Positions 19,025 through 28,652 of a stretch of DNA of 64,000 nt are shown here, piece by piece; within the stretch, counting starts at the first letter, position 1; every line of letters starts with the position of its first letter. The stretch comes from Pseudomonadaceae bacterium (GTDB lineage Bacteria > Pseudomonadota > Gammaproteobacteria > Pseudomonadales > Azotimanducaceae). The DNA lies in assembly GCA_024743175.1 (NCBI GenBank), contig JANSXA010000005.1, positions 310,001 through 374,000 of the forward strand, in the 5' to 3' direction. The position numbers and the translations under genes were made by a program. The notes under the pieces are model-generated. The model was given only the letters and a program-made list of their open reading frames with translations, made no database searches and was not told where the DNA came from.

Positions 19025-19813
19025 ATGACTTATCAGCACCTGACCCTGACAAAAAGCAACCACGTCGCCTGGCTCACCTTCAATCGACCTGGCAAAGCCA
19101 ATGCACTGAACTACGAGCACCTGCTCGAAATTGAAACTGCAGTGCTGTCTCTGCGCGATGATCCGCAAACTCGGGTTGTGGTATTCACCGGCGCAGGCAA
19201 ACATTTTTCATCAGGCGCTGACCTGACTGATAGCGGCGATGCTTATAAGGTACCCATGGTGCAACGCCGACGACGGATGCGTATAGGCGAGCGGACTATC
19301 GAAGCCATCCTCGATATGGATCAGATTTCTATTGCAGCCTGGAACGGTGCAGCCATGGGTGGCGGCGCCTGTATTGCCACCGCATGCGACTTCAGGATAG
19401 GTGCAGACAACTGTTTCATGCAGTATCCGGAGGTCGATATCGGATTGAATCTGATGTGGAAAAGCCTGCCACTGATTACCCATCTCGCTGGTCCTTCCCG
19501 TGCCAAACGACTGGTCATTGGTGGAGAGCGCATAGAAGCAGCTGAACTGCTTGACTGGGGTATCCTGGATAAAAAGGTCTCACTGGCTAACCTTTACGAT
19601 GCGGCAGAATCAATGGCGCAGCACTATGCGGCCAAGCCGCCTGTAGCTGCACAAATGATCAAACGTTCGACCAATCAGATCTGCAATGCCCTGAATGGCG
19701 CGTTAATGCATATGGACGCTGATCAGAATCTCCTGGCGGCGAGCACCGACGACCGAGCGGTCGCCGTGCAAGCCTACTTGAATAAGGAAAAGCCTACCTT
19801 CACGGGTTCTTAG
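19025..19813 (+). CDS. enoyl-CoA hydratase/isomerase family protein
   Basis: FNRPGKANALN, FTGAGKHFSSGADL, AAWNGAAMGGGACIATACDFRIG. Confidence 0.9.
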   Translation: MTYQHLTLTKSNHVAWLTFNRPGKANALNYEHLLEIETAVLSLRDDPQTRVVVFTGAGKHFSSGADLTDSGDAYKVPMVQRRRRMRIGERTIEAILDMDQISIAAWNGAAMGGGACIATACDFRIGADNCFMQYPEVDIGLNLMWKSLPLITHLAGPSRAKRLVIGGERIEAAELLDWGILDKKVSLANLYDAAESMAQHYAAKPPVAAQMIKRSTNQICNALNGALMHMDADQNLLAASTDDRAVAVQAYLNKEKPTFTGS

Positions 19814-21087
19814 GCAGCATCATCATGAGTCGCGTTAACAGATCCAATCTGCCGCTTCTCAACATAGACTGCCACGCCGAGCAGAGACATGCCGAGGACA
19901 CCAAGGGTTATCCAGTGGGTGAAATCTATATAGCGCCCAAGTTCCGGCAGCTGAGATATGACCGATGCCAGTACCACTCCGGCACCAACCACAGTCACCG
20001 GCAGGTTGACCCATCTGCGGCCGCATAAACTGATCAACAAGCCGATAAAAACGCCCGCGCCAACTGCAAGCCAGGCATCGTTGAACAGCAGGTTGAGCAT
20101 CACGGCAATCGCCATACAGAGACTGGCCAGCAACTCAAAACCAGATTTAACCCGGGGGTGAAGCATACCGCTCCAGAAGCAGGCAAAACCCATTAACAGA
20201 CCCGCCAGTGGCAGCATCAGTTCGCCAGCCAGCAGTGGGTCCAGCAGCGACACGGTTGTCATGGCGACGCCTGTGAATACGGCCAAACCAACAGCACTCA
20301 GGACGGGTCGATACACCGCAATCGTCATAGCCTGCAGACGCAGCAGGTGGATCCCGATAAAGCTGATCGTCAGCAACATCCAGGACAACAGCGCATCCGC
20401 TTCATACAACCAGAACAGCCGCGCCAACATCACCAGCGCCGGGAAAAACAGACTCAACAGCGCAAATCTGCCTTCCAGGGTGGCAAAGACAATGTGGCTT
20501 TTGCCGGCTCGAACGGCGTAATAGGCGGGCAGCGCCAAGCTGATCAGAATCGTTAAACCCAGTGGCCACGATTCTCGCGCCGGAATACAGATCAACAGGC
20601 TGCACAATGCAAACAGCAGTGAGAGCTGTTTAACCTGGGGTCGAGCAAGCACGCGAAAAGCCATCCAGGTCACCGGCATCAGCGTAAACAGCGCAGTGGC
20701 GAACATAACACCCAGCTGGCCTGGTGCATAAGCCTGCAATGCAAGGCCATCCACCTGCCAGACACCACCAGTAGAGGGCTGCGTCCAGGAAATAATTTCC
20801 TCTAACAAGCCGCCCAGAGTAGTCAGACTGGCAACTACAGCCACCAGAGCGAGACTGACAAACACACGCGCGCCTTTCTGTTCTCTAAGCAGCCCGCTGA
20901 CCGCAAAGCCAGTAATAGCAAACGCAGCTGTAACGCCGAGCAGAACGTACAATCGGCTCAGATCTCCCCATGCACTCCAGCCCTGCAGAAGGTGCGAACA
21001 CAACCCCGCAACGATCACCAGAGCGCCCAGGGTGCGCAGGACGCCCGCGAAGGACGTCCTTTTCAGTTGTTCAATATATGTGGTCAT
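19810..21087 (-). CDS. multi-TM membrane protein of unknown function
   Basis: 425 aa, many hydrophobic helices; starts 2 nt after pspA-like stop. Confidence 0.7.
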   Translation of the reverse strand: MTTYIEQLKRTSFAGVLRTLGALVIVAGLCSHLLQGWSAWGDLSRLYVLLGVTAAFAITGFAVSGLLREQKGARVFVSLALVAVVASLTTLGGLLEEIISWTQPSTGGVWQVDGLALQAYAPGQLGVMFATALFTLMPVTWMAFRVLARPQVKQLSLLFALCSLLICIPARESWPLGLTILISLALPAYYAVRAGKSHIVFATLEGRFALLSLFFPALVMLARLFWLYEADALLSWMLLTISFIGIHLLRLQAMTIAVYRPVLSAVGLAVFTGVAMTTVSLLDPLLAGELMLPLAGLLMGFACFWSGMLHPRVKSGFELLASLCMAIAVMLNLLFNDAWLAVGAGVFIGLLISLCGRRWVNLPVTVVGAGVVLASVISQLPELGRYIDFTHWITLGVLGMSLLGVAVYVEKRQIGSVNATHDDAA

Positions 21088-21089
21088 GA

Positions 21090-21770
21090 TTAAACCCCTG
21101 AATCTGAGGATTTTTCAGCTGCGGGATCCTCATCCAGAACACACGCCAATTCTGCCTGCAGGGACAGCTGCTCTTCTTCATCATCCAGCGTGCGTTCAAA
21201 CTCATCTATTGGCGCAGCAACCGGGGTGGTGTATTCGTCGGCAAGCAGGCGTGCCTCCCAACGCTCATAGACAGCATCAAGCCCATCACAATCCTGTTCC
21301 TGCAATCGTCGCAGGGTGCCCTGGGCATTGCTGACCGCATCTCGCGTGCGCAGTACATTGCGTTTCTGGGTCAAGGACAGCAATCGTTCATCCATCTGCG
21401 CAACGCTGGCGCCCAGTTGTTCAACCCTGGCGTCGTACTCTGCTAAAACCGTTTGAGTTTGCGTGATCTGTGATTGGGCATGACGCCGGCGTCGCAGACA
21501 CTCCAGCGCTTTGTCTTCATCTGCGCGGCCGATTTTTGCAGCGCGCTCGGTCCAGCGCCGGGCTACTTTTTCCAGGCTGTCGAGTTTTGCTGCAAGCTCA
21601 TCGCGATCCCGTGCCAGCGCAGCCAGCCGGACCTTTGCCTCAGCTGCATTTCTGCGTACCTGTCGCAAAGTGGCCTCGGCAACGGCATCCTGGTTTTCGA
21701 GTTGATCAACCACCTTATCGATAGACCGGGTGACCGTGGCAGTTACTCTTTGGAATACATTCATCATCAT
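21090..21770 (-). CDS. PspA/IM30 family protein
   Basis: Coiled-coil; MNVFQRVTATVTRSIDKVVDQLENQDAVAEATLRQVRRNAAEAKVRLAAL. Confidence 0.75.
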   Translation of the reverse strand: MMMNVFQRVTATVTRSIDKVVDQLENQDAVAEATLRQVRRNAAEAKVRLAALARDRDELAAKLDSLEKVARRWTERAAKIGRADEDKALECLRRRRHAQSQITQTQTVLAEYDARVEQLGASVAQMDERLLSLTQKRNVLRTRDAVSNAQGTLRRLQEQDCDGLDAVYERWEARLLADEYTTPVAAPIDEFERTLDDEEEQLSLQAELACVLDEDPAAEKSSDSGV

Positions 21771-21888
21771 TACTCTTGTCGTTGAAGGAGTGGTGATGAT
21801 GCAGCAAGCAGCTATTTACGGTACTAAATAGTAATAAGTAGCCCGATTTTCCCTGAAAGGTATTCTATAGTGATACTTTGTGCGCTAA

Positions 21889-22641
21889 TTACCAGGACAG
21901 CATGAGGCCGTCGTCCTGCACAGCAAGGTTTGGCACCCGTCCAAAGCGACAGCTGGCGCCACTGGTACACTCGCCGGTAATCACACTGAAGGTGTAACCA
22001 TGCCAGGGACAGCGAACTTCACCCTCAGGACTGAGCTCACCGTCAAGTGGACCCATCTGATGTGGGCACGCGGCAGGATAGACAACCCACTGTCCACCGC
22101 TTTGATTGAGCAGAAACTCGCGTTGCGACAGATTCACCCGGAGCGGCAGGTCTTCAATATCAGGTAGCGGTATGAACAAAGTGTCCTGATCACGCGGGCC
22201 GTCGACCCGTTTATCGAGCTGACGCTGGCGCTCGGTCATCATTTCTACATCTTCATCGTAGAGACGCTCATAGGCACCCGCATAAGCACGTCCCACCTTC
22301 TCTCTTGCGGTGGGATCCACACCAGGCACAAAAAAATCAATCACCAGATCCAGCTGATGAGGCGCGGTAACAAAAACATGAGTCCATATCTCTGCACCCT
22401 GGCTGGGGCCTTCGATATTCCGCGTGATCCAACGACGGCAGTCTCGATCCAGCCGCAGTTCCAGCAGGCTATCGCGACCGCGGGGGTCTTTGACCCGGGC
22501 TCGCCAACCCCAGCCACCCGCGTCGAGACATTCTATGTCGGTGAAACTTGAGTCATGCAGGTGCGGCAGGTGCTCCCAGTCCAGGGCGTTTTCATACATG
22601 CGATCCAACGACACTGGCAAGGTGCGCGCGTATGTGCCCAT
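21889..22641 (-). CDS. Rieske [2Fe-2S] protein with N-terminal START-like region
   Basis: C-terminal CPHQMGPLDGELSPEGEVRCPWHGY; N-terminal YENALDWEHLPHLH. Alternative TTG start at 22689. Confidence 0.8.
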   Translation of the reverse strand: MGTYARTLPVSLDRMYENALDWEHLPHLHDSSFTDIECLDAGGWGWRARVKDPRGRDSLLELRLDRDCRRWITRNIEGPSQGAEIWTHVFVTAPHQLDLVIDFFVPGVDPTAREKVGRAYAGAYERLYDEDVEMMTERQRQLDKRVDGPRDQDTLFIPLPDIEDLPLRVNLSQREFLLNQSGGQWVVYPAACPHQMGPLDGELSPEGEVRCPWHGYTFSVITGECTSGASCRFGRVPNLAVQDDGLMLSW

Positions 22642-22706
22642 GTGATCCAATCTTGAATCTTTATTGGGCGGACTGTACAGATACCTCAAAGATAGCCTCG
22701 TTATGT

Positions 22707-25700
22707 CTAATTTTCGGGGCGGAGCGCTTTGCTGAGCGAAAAAGAAAAGTGCTGGCCATCAATCGCGGTGACCGTGGCACATGGTTCGTCCACAGCATCA
22801 AACGCCAGGGTAAGCGTTTCGGACATAACGTACGCCTGATGCTCAGTCGCTGCCAGAAGCAGATCTTCCTGTGCATGGTAACGAACATCGATGCGGTCAC
22901 TGACCTGGAAGCCCTGTTCCTTGCGCGCCCGCTGAATCCGGTTGACCATTTCCCGAGCATAGCCGCCGCGCACCAGTGCAGGCGTCAGCTCACAGTCAAT
23001 ATCTACTGCGATACGACTGTTCGATACGGTATTTGTACCTTCGCGCGCCTGTTGCAGCACCTGAATCTCCTGCAGATCAAAAGTTTCACCCAACAGTGTC
23101 ACACTGCCCGATGACTGCAGTGCGGCAATGGCATCCGCGTCCATGGCATTGATGGCCTGCTGAAATTCTTTCATCTTTTTACCCAGCCGTTTTCCCAGCA
23201 GAGGAAAATTCGGTTTTGCCACCAGCTCAATGAAGGCTGACTCATCCGATGAGTATTCGATGCTCTGGATGTTCAACTCGTCAGCAATGTACCCCTCAAG
23301 CGCACCCATCTCCTGCAGCAGCGCTTTATCACGATGTACCACAGTGAGTTTCGACAGAGGGGTCCGCAGCCCAATTTTCACATCTTCACGTTTCTGCCGG
23401 CCGAGCAGGATAACCTGCTGCATGCGATCAACCGCAGTTTCCAGACCTGGCTTCACATACCCCTCTTCCGCTTTCGGGTAGTCACACAGGTGCACAGAGT
23501 GCGGCTGCGGCGTCTTGCCGGTCAGCCCTGACAACGCCCGATAAAGGTACTCTGATAGAAAGGGTGTAAACGGCGCCATCACCAGCGACAGCTCGATCAG
23601 CACGGTATACAGCGTGCTGTATGCTGAGATTTTGTCTGCGGTCACCTGCTCACCCCAGAATCGCGCCCGGTTCAGACGGATATACCAGTTGGTAAGATCT
23701 TCAATAAAGTTGAACAGCTCTGGCACAACGTTGTATAGCCGGTAGGCTTCCATCTGAGTTGCGATGTTCGCTTTTAAGGTTTGCAGTCGTGACATCAACC
23801 ACTGGTCTAAGACGTTATCGCCAAAGTGCATGCCTTTATCTGGCGCCCAGTTATCAATGGCTGCATAGGTCTGCAGAAACGAAAACGCGTTATACCACGG
23901 CAATAGCGCCCGACGGGTCATATCCCGTACGCCGGAATCTGCAAAACGCTGCTCTTCACCGCGCACCAGTCCTGAGTTGATCAGATACAGGCGCAGTGCA
24001 TCGGCGCCGTATTTTTCCATCAACTCATCCGGTGGCGTGTAGTTACGCAGACGCTTCGACATCTTTTTGCCGTCTTCCGCCATCACCATGCCGTTAACAA
24101 TCACGTTACGAAAAGCGGGCTTTTCGTAAATGGCAGCCGCCAGCACAGTCAGCGTATAGAACCAGCCACGCGTCTGATCCAGACCTTCAGCAATAAATTC
24201 GGCGGGGAAACCTGCAGCAAACATGTTTTCATTTTCGAACGGGTAATGCAGCTGGGCGTAAGGCATGGAACCGGATTCGAACCAGCAGTCCAACACTTCT
24301 TCTATGCGGCGGTAAGTACCCTCTTCCCCGTCAACCTGAAAAGTCAACGGATCAACAAACTCCCGATGCAGGTCGTCAACAGTGACGCCACTGTATTGTG
24401 CGAGCTCTTCAATCGAGCCCATGCACAAGGCATTACCCGTGACATCGTTTATCCAGATTGGCAGTGGCGTACCCCACACGCGATTACGCGATACCGACCA
24501 GTCAATAGCGCCTTCCAGCCAGTTGCCAAAGCGGCCGTCTTTAATGTGTTCCGGCACCCAGCGTATCTGTTGGTTCGCCGCAAGCAGCTTGTCGCTGATA
24601 GACGTCACTGCAACATACCAGGAAGGAATTGCACGGTAGATCAGCGGCGTGTCCGAGCGATAACAATAAGGATAACTGTGCTGAATCACCTCCTGTCGAT
24701 ACAGCATGCCGCTGTCTTTCAGGTACTTGATGATGTTTTTGTCTGCTTCTTTCACGTGCTGGCCCGCAAAATCCACAACCTCGTCAGTGAATTCACCCGA
24801 CAGCGTCACCGGGCAGACAAAGGCTTCAATATCGTGGGCACGGACAACACGATAATCGTCCTCACCAAAGGCGGGTGCCTGATGCACTATGCCGGTACCG
24901 CTGTCAGCGGTGACATACTCGTCACTGACCACAACAAAAGCACCGTCATCCCCAAGGCCTGCAAAATAGGGGAATAGAGGATCGTAGCCCAGACCAACCA
25001 GTTCTTTACCTTTGACCTGCTCGAGAACTTCCATCTCACCGTAGTGCGTAAGCCGCTCGGCCGCGAGATAGATTTCCTGACCGGTTTGCGTATCGCGTGC
25101 CAGCACATAGTCAATGTCATCACCGACACACAAAGCGAGGTTTGACGGCAACGTCCAGGGTGTTGTTGTCCAGGCTGCCAGAAATCGATCCTGACCCTGA
25201 ATTTTGAACAGCACCGTTACCGCCGGGTCCTGCACATCCATATAGTTCGATGTGGCTTCAAAGTTAGACAGCGGCGTACCCAGGGCCGTAGAAATAGGCA
25301 TGACTTTCACACCCTGATAGATCAGACCTTTATCCCACAGCTGTTTGAAGACCCACCAGACGGATTCCATATACCAGGCATCCATGGTTTTGTAGTCATC
25401 ATCAAAGTCGATCCAGCGTCCAAGGCGGGTGATCGTATGGCGCCATTCCTTCACATAGCGCTGCACAATGGCACGACACTCATTGTTGTAACCGGCAACC
25501 CCCAGCTTCTCCACCGCTTCCGCCGCAGACATGTTGAGCTGCTTGTCGATTTCATGCTCAATCGGCAGGCCATGACAGTCCCAGCCAAAGCGCCGCTGCA
25601 CGTAACGGCCATTCATGGTCCAGTAGCGCGGCACAATGTCTTTTATGGTGCTGGCTACGAGATGGCCATGATGGGGCAAGCCGGTTGCAAAGGGTGGACC

Positions 25701-25838
25701 GTCATAAAAAATGTAGGGTTTTTTATCTTTGGTATTTTCCAGGGAGCGCGCGAACGCACCTGTGGTTTCCCACAATTCGAGGATGTCGTGCTCCATGGAG
25801 ACAAACGAGAATTGCGCCTGATCACCTGACTGTGACAT
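22707..25838 (-). CDS. ileS: isoleucyl-tRNA synthetase (type 2, eukaryotic-like)
   Basis: PPFATGLPHHGHLVASTIKDIVPRYW, KMSKRLRNYTPPDE, 1043 aa. Confidence 0.95.
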   Translation of the reverse strand: MSQSGDQAQFSFVSMEHDILELWETTGAFARSLENTKDKKPYIFYDGPPFATGLPHHGHLVASTIKDIVPRYWTMNGRYVQRRFGWDCHGLPIEHEIDKQLNMSAAEAVEKLGVAGYNNECRAIVQRYVKEWRHTITRLGRWIDFDDDYKTMDAWYMESVWWVFKQLWDKGLIYQGVKVMPISTALGTPLSNFEATSNYMDVQDPAVTVLFKIQGQDRFLAAWTTTPWTLPSNLALCVGDDIDYVLARDTQTGQEIYLAAERLTHYGEMEVLEQVKGKELVGLGYDPLFPYFAGLGDDGAFVVVSDEYVTADSGTGIVHQAPAFGEDDYRVVRAHDIEAFVCPVTLSGEFTDEVVDFAGQHVKEADKNIIKYLKDSGMLYRQEVIQHSYPYCYRSDTPLIYRAIPSWYVAVTSISDKLLAANQQIRWVPEHIKDGRFGNWLEGAIDWSVSRNRVWGTPLPIWINDVTGNALCMGSIEELAQYSGVTVDDLHREFVDPLTFQVDGEEGTYRRIEEVLDCWFESGSMPYAQLHYPFENENMFAAGFPAEFIAEGLDQTRGWFYTLTVLAAAIYEKPAFRNVIVNGMVMAEDGKKMSKRLRNYTPPDELMEKYGADALRLYLINSGLVRGEEQRFADSGVRDMTRRALLPWYNAFSFLQTYAAIDNWAPDKGMHFGDNVLDQWLMSRLQTLKANIATQMEAYRLYNVVPELFNFIEDLTNWYIRLNRARFWGEQVTADKISAYSTLYTVLIELSLVMAPFTPFLSEYLYRALSGLTGKTPQPHSVHLCDYPKAEEGYVKPGLETAVDRMQQVILLGRQKREDVKIGLRTPLSKLTVVHRDKALLQEMGALEGYIADELNIQSIEYSSDESAFIELVAKPNFPLLGKRLGKKMKEFQQAINAMDADAIAALQSSGSVTLLGETFDLQEIQVLQQAREGTNTVSNSRIAVDIDCELTPALVRGGYAREMVNRIQRARKEQGFQVSDRIDVRYHAQEDLLLAATEHQAYVMSETLTLAFDAVDEPCATVTAIDGQHFSFSLSKALRPEN

Positions 25839-26012
25839 TGGACTGATTTACGCCGGATAAAAGAGGCGCGTATCTTACCGATGGGGCGGCCAAGATGCAT
25901 CTTCCACAAAACCGCCAGATCAGCCTCGCCGCGCCTGGCAGACTGCACGGCTTTTCGCGTTCGTCGGGTTCTGGTAGCGTACAACAGATAACCTTCGCAT
26001 CAGCATAAAAAA

Positions 26013-26456
26013 ATGATCCGCCATCTGCTTATTCTACTTCCGCTGATTATCGCCTTGCCAGGCCACGCGGCCGAGAACAAACCGCCCTGGCTGCAACCTG
26101 AAGTACTCAAGGCAGCAGTCGATATTGGTCTCACAGAAGTACAGCTTCCGCAATTTCGAGATGCGATAACCCACCTGGCGCAGAATCAGATCTCTGCCAC
26201 CAACAAGCTGCTCCGGCAGAATAATATTGCTGATCTGGATCGCAGGTTCACCACCGTAATCAATCGGCAGTTCAAGAAAATGGACCGTGAAATGGCGCAG
26301 TTCCTGACACCGACACAGCTGCCGAAATATCAGATTTACCGCGACACTCTGCGGGCGCACATGACCCGTTCAGCGGCCAAAAGGGGGCGCAGCAGCCGCG
26401 ACTGGGTGAACGAGACTGAAAGAACACTGGACCAGGGTGCGATACAGCATCACTAG
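26013..26456 (+). CDS. hypothetical exported protein
   Basis: Signal peptide MIRHLLILLPLIIALPGHAAE; helical remainder. Confidence 0.65.
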   Translation: MIRHLLILLPLIIALPGHAAENKPPWLQPEVLKAAVDIGLTEVQLPQFRDAITHLAQNQISATNKLLRQNNIADLDRRFTTVINRQFKKMDREMAQFLTPTQLPKYQIYRDTLRAHMTRSAAKRGRSSRDWVNETERTLDQGAIQHH

Positions 26457-26502
26457 TCGCACTTTACTCATGTTTCTCAAACCAAAGGTCGATTAAATCC
26501 GT

Positions 26503-27801
26503 ATGACACCCCACATCAGCGCTATCGAGGTCCATGACATCCGCTTCCCGACTTCGCGTTTTCTGCACGGATCAGACGCTATGAATCCTGATCCGGACTA
26601 TTCTGCCGCGTACTGCATCCTCAGGACGTCAGACGACTCCAACCACGGCTGCGGACTGACGTTCACCATCGGTCGGGGCACCGAGCTCTGTGTGGCTGCA
26701 ATCCAGGCTTTATCACCCAGGCTTATCGGATTGAATCTGGACGACATCGAGGCGGATCTCGCCGGATTCTGGAAGCGCATGGTCGGCGACAGTCAGCTGC
26801 GCTGGTTGGGGCCGGAAAAAGGCGTGGTGCACCTTGCCGCTGCTGCTGTAGTCAATGCCGTCTGGGACCTGCTGGCCAAACGCGCAGGTAAACCTCTGTG
26901 GCGATACCTGGCAGATATGTCTCCGGAACAACTGGTCAGCGCCATCGACTTTTCAAACATCCGCGATGTAATGGACGCTGACCGCGCGCTGGAGATTCTT
27001 CATCATCAGCGCCCGCACAGAGAAGCTCGTATCGAACAGCTGGCCAGCGAGGGCCACCCCGCTTATACAACCTCAGCAGGCTGGTTGGGCTACCCTGACA
27101 AGCAGATCGAGAAACTGGCGCGCGAAGCCGCCGCTGACGGTTGGCAGGCAATCAAAATAAAGGTAGGACGTGATCTGCAGGACGACATTCGCCGCTGCGC
27201 TCTGATCAGAAAAATTCTCGGCGAAGACCTGCTCTTAATGATTGATGCCAACCAGGTCTGGGAAGTAGATCAGGCAATTGACTGGATCAAAGCATTAACC
27301 CCGTACAGGCCACACTGGATCGAAGAGCCGATCAATCCTGACGATATCCTCGGACACGCAAAAATTAAACAAGCTGTCGCTCCAACTAAAGTGGCCACCG
27401 GTGAGCATTGCCACAATCGAATCATGTTCAAACAGTTCTTACAGGCAGATGCCATAGATTTTGTGCAGATTGATGCGTGCCGTCTGGGCGGGGTCAACGA
27501 AGTGCTTGCTGTGTTACTGATGGCCGCCGCATATGACAAACCCGTGTGTCCGCATGCAGGCGGTGTGGGCTTGTGCGAATACGTTCAACACCTTTCGTTC
27601 TTCGATACCATTGCTGTGTCGGGGGGTGAAAACGGCCAGATGATTGAACATGCCGGCCATCTTCACGAACACTTTCTGGACCCTATCAGAGTCCGTGACG
27701 GGCACTATCTGATGCCTGACAAGCCGGGTTTCAGCATTGAGATGTACCCGGACAGCCTGGCCACCTATGCGTATCCGCACGGCAGCGCCTGGCAACAATG
27801 A
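26503..27801 (+). CDS. L-fuconate dehydratase (enolase superfamily)
   Basis: VHDIRFPTSRFLHGSDAMNPDPDYSAAYCILRT; KIKVGRD, DANQVWEVDQAIDW, HAGGVGLCEYVQHLSFFD. Confidence 0.9.
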   Translation: MTPHISAIEVHDIRFPTSRFLHGSDAMNPDPDYSAAYCILRTSDDSNHGCGLTFTIGRGTELCVAAIQALSPRLIGLNLDDIEADLAGFWKRMVGDSQLRWLGPEKGVVHLAAAAVVNAVWDLLAKRAGKPLWRYLADMSPEQLVSAIDFSNIRDVMDADRALEILHHQRPHREARIEQLASEGHPAYTTSAGWLGYPDKQIEKLAREAAADGWQAIKIKVGRDLQDDIRRCALIRKILGEDLLLMIDANQVWEVDQAIDWIKALTPYRPHWIEEPINPDDILGHAKIKQAVAPTKVATGEHCHNRIMFKQFLQADAIDFVQIDACRLGGVNEVLAVLLMAAAYDKPVCPHAGGVGLCEYVQHLSFFDTIAVSGGENGQMIEHAGHLHEHFLDPIRVRDGHYLMPDKPGFSIEMYPDSLATYAYPHGSAWQQ

Positions 27802-28652
27802 GCCCGACGGACCCGCTTGTAATTGATGCTCACCAGCATTTCTGGCGTCTGGACCGAGGCGATTATGACTGGCTGTCGCCAGACGACGAGGTATTGTATC
27901 GAGACTATCTGCCCGCTGAACTTGAACCCATTCTGGCCGCACATCAGATCGATTCAAGCATTGTTGTGCAGGCAGCGCCGAGCCTTGCTGAGACACGATA
28001 TCTGTTGTCTCTGACGGAGAAATCAAGCGCCATCGCCGGGGTGGTTGGCTGGATTGATATGGCCTCGGCAAACGCCACAGAAGATCTGCAGCAATTATCA
28101 GAGCACAATTCTTTCCTCGGCATCAGACCAATGCTGCAGGACATTGAAGATGCGCGCTGGATGCTGCGCGAGTCGCTTCACCCCTGCTTCGAAAAACTAC
28201 AGAGGCTGCAACTGACCTTTGATGCGTTGGTTCTACCCAAACACCTCCCTCATCTGCTTGAATTGCTGCAACGATATCCGGACATGCAAACCGTAATTGA
28301 TCACGCCGCAAAGCCGGACATTGCAAGCGGTGACCTGCAGCGCTGGGGTGAAGATATGCAGGCCATTGCCACACAGACACAGGCTCACTGCAAGCTATCC
28401 GGTTTAATCACCGAGGCTGGGCCAGGCTGGCGCGAAGATGATATCTATCGTGTTATGGACCGTCTCTACAACTGGTTTGGTCCGCACCGACTCCTCTGGG
28501 GCAGCGACTGGCCAGTCTTAAATCTTGCCGGCAACTACGATCGCTGGTGGGCGTGTACTCAAACCTGGCTGCAACAGTTCCCCCTGCAGGAGAGACAACA
28601 GATTATGGGCAAAAATGCTGAACGGTTCTATCTGCAGGCGACGGGACAATGA
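27798..28652 (+). CDS. amidohydrolase family protein, probable L-fuconolactonase
   Basis: DAHQHFWRLDRGDYDWLSP, KLSGLITEAGPGW, LWGSDWPV; 4-nt overlap with flanking genes. Confidence 0.85.
   Translation: MSPTDPLVIDAHQHFWRLDRGDYDWLSPDDEVLYRDYLPAELEPILAAHQIDSSIVVQAAPSLAETRYLLSLTEKSSAIAGVVGWIDMASANATEDLQQLSEHNSFLGIRPMLQDIEDARWMLRESLHPCFEKLQRLQLTFDALVLPKHLPHLLELLQRYPDMQTVIDHAAKPDIASGDLQRWGEDMQAIATQTQAHCKLSGLITEAGPGWREDDIYRVMDRLYNWFGPHRLLWGSDWPVLNLAGNYDRWWACTQTWLQQFPLQERQQIMGKNAERFYLQATGQ

Noticed and set aside
21865-21873. Minus-strand TCACTATAG, partial match to a phage T7 promoter
   Set aside because: Only 9 nt match; no surrounding T7 consensus or phage genes.
24262-24292. tRNA T-loop-like GGATTCGAACCAGCAGTCC
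   Set aside because: Lies inside the ileS coding sequence; no cloverleaf partner arms found by eye.
24246-24977. 243-aa plus-strand ORF
   Set aside because: Antisense to ileS; shadow ORF.
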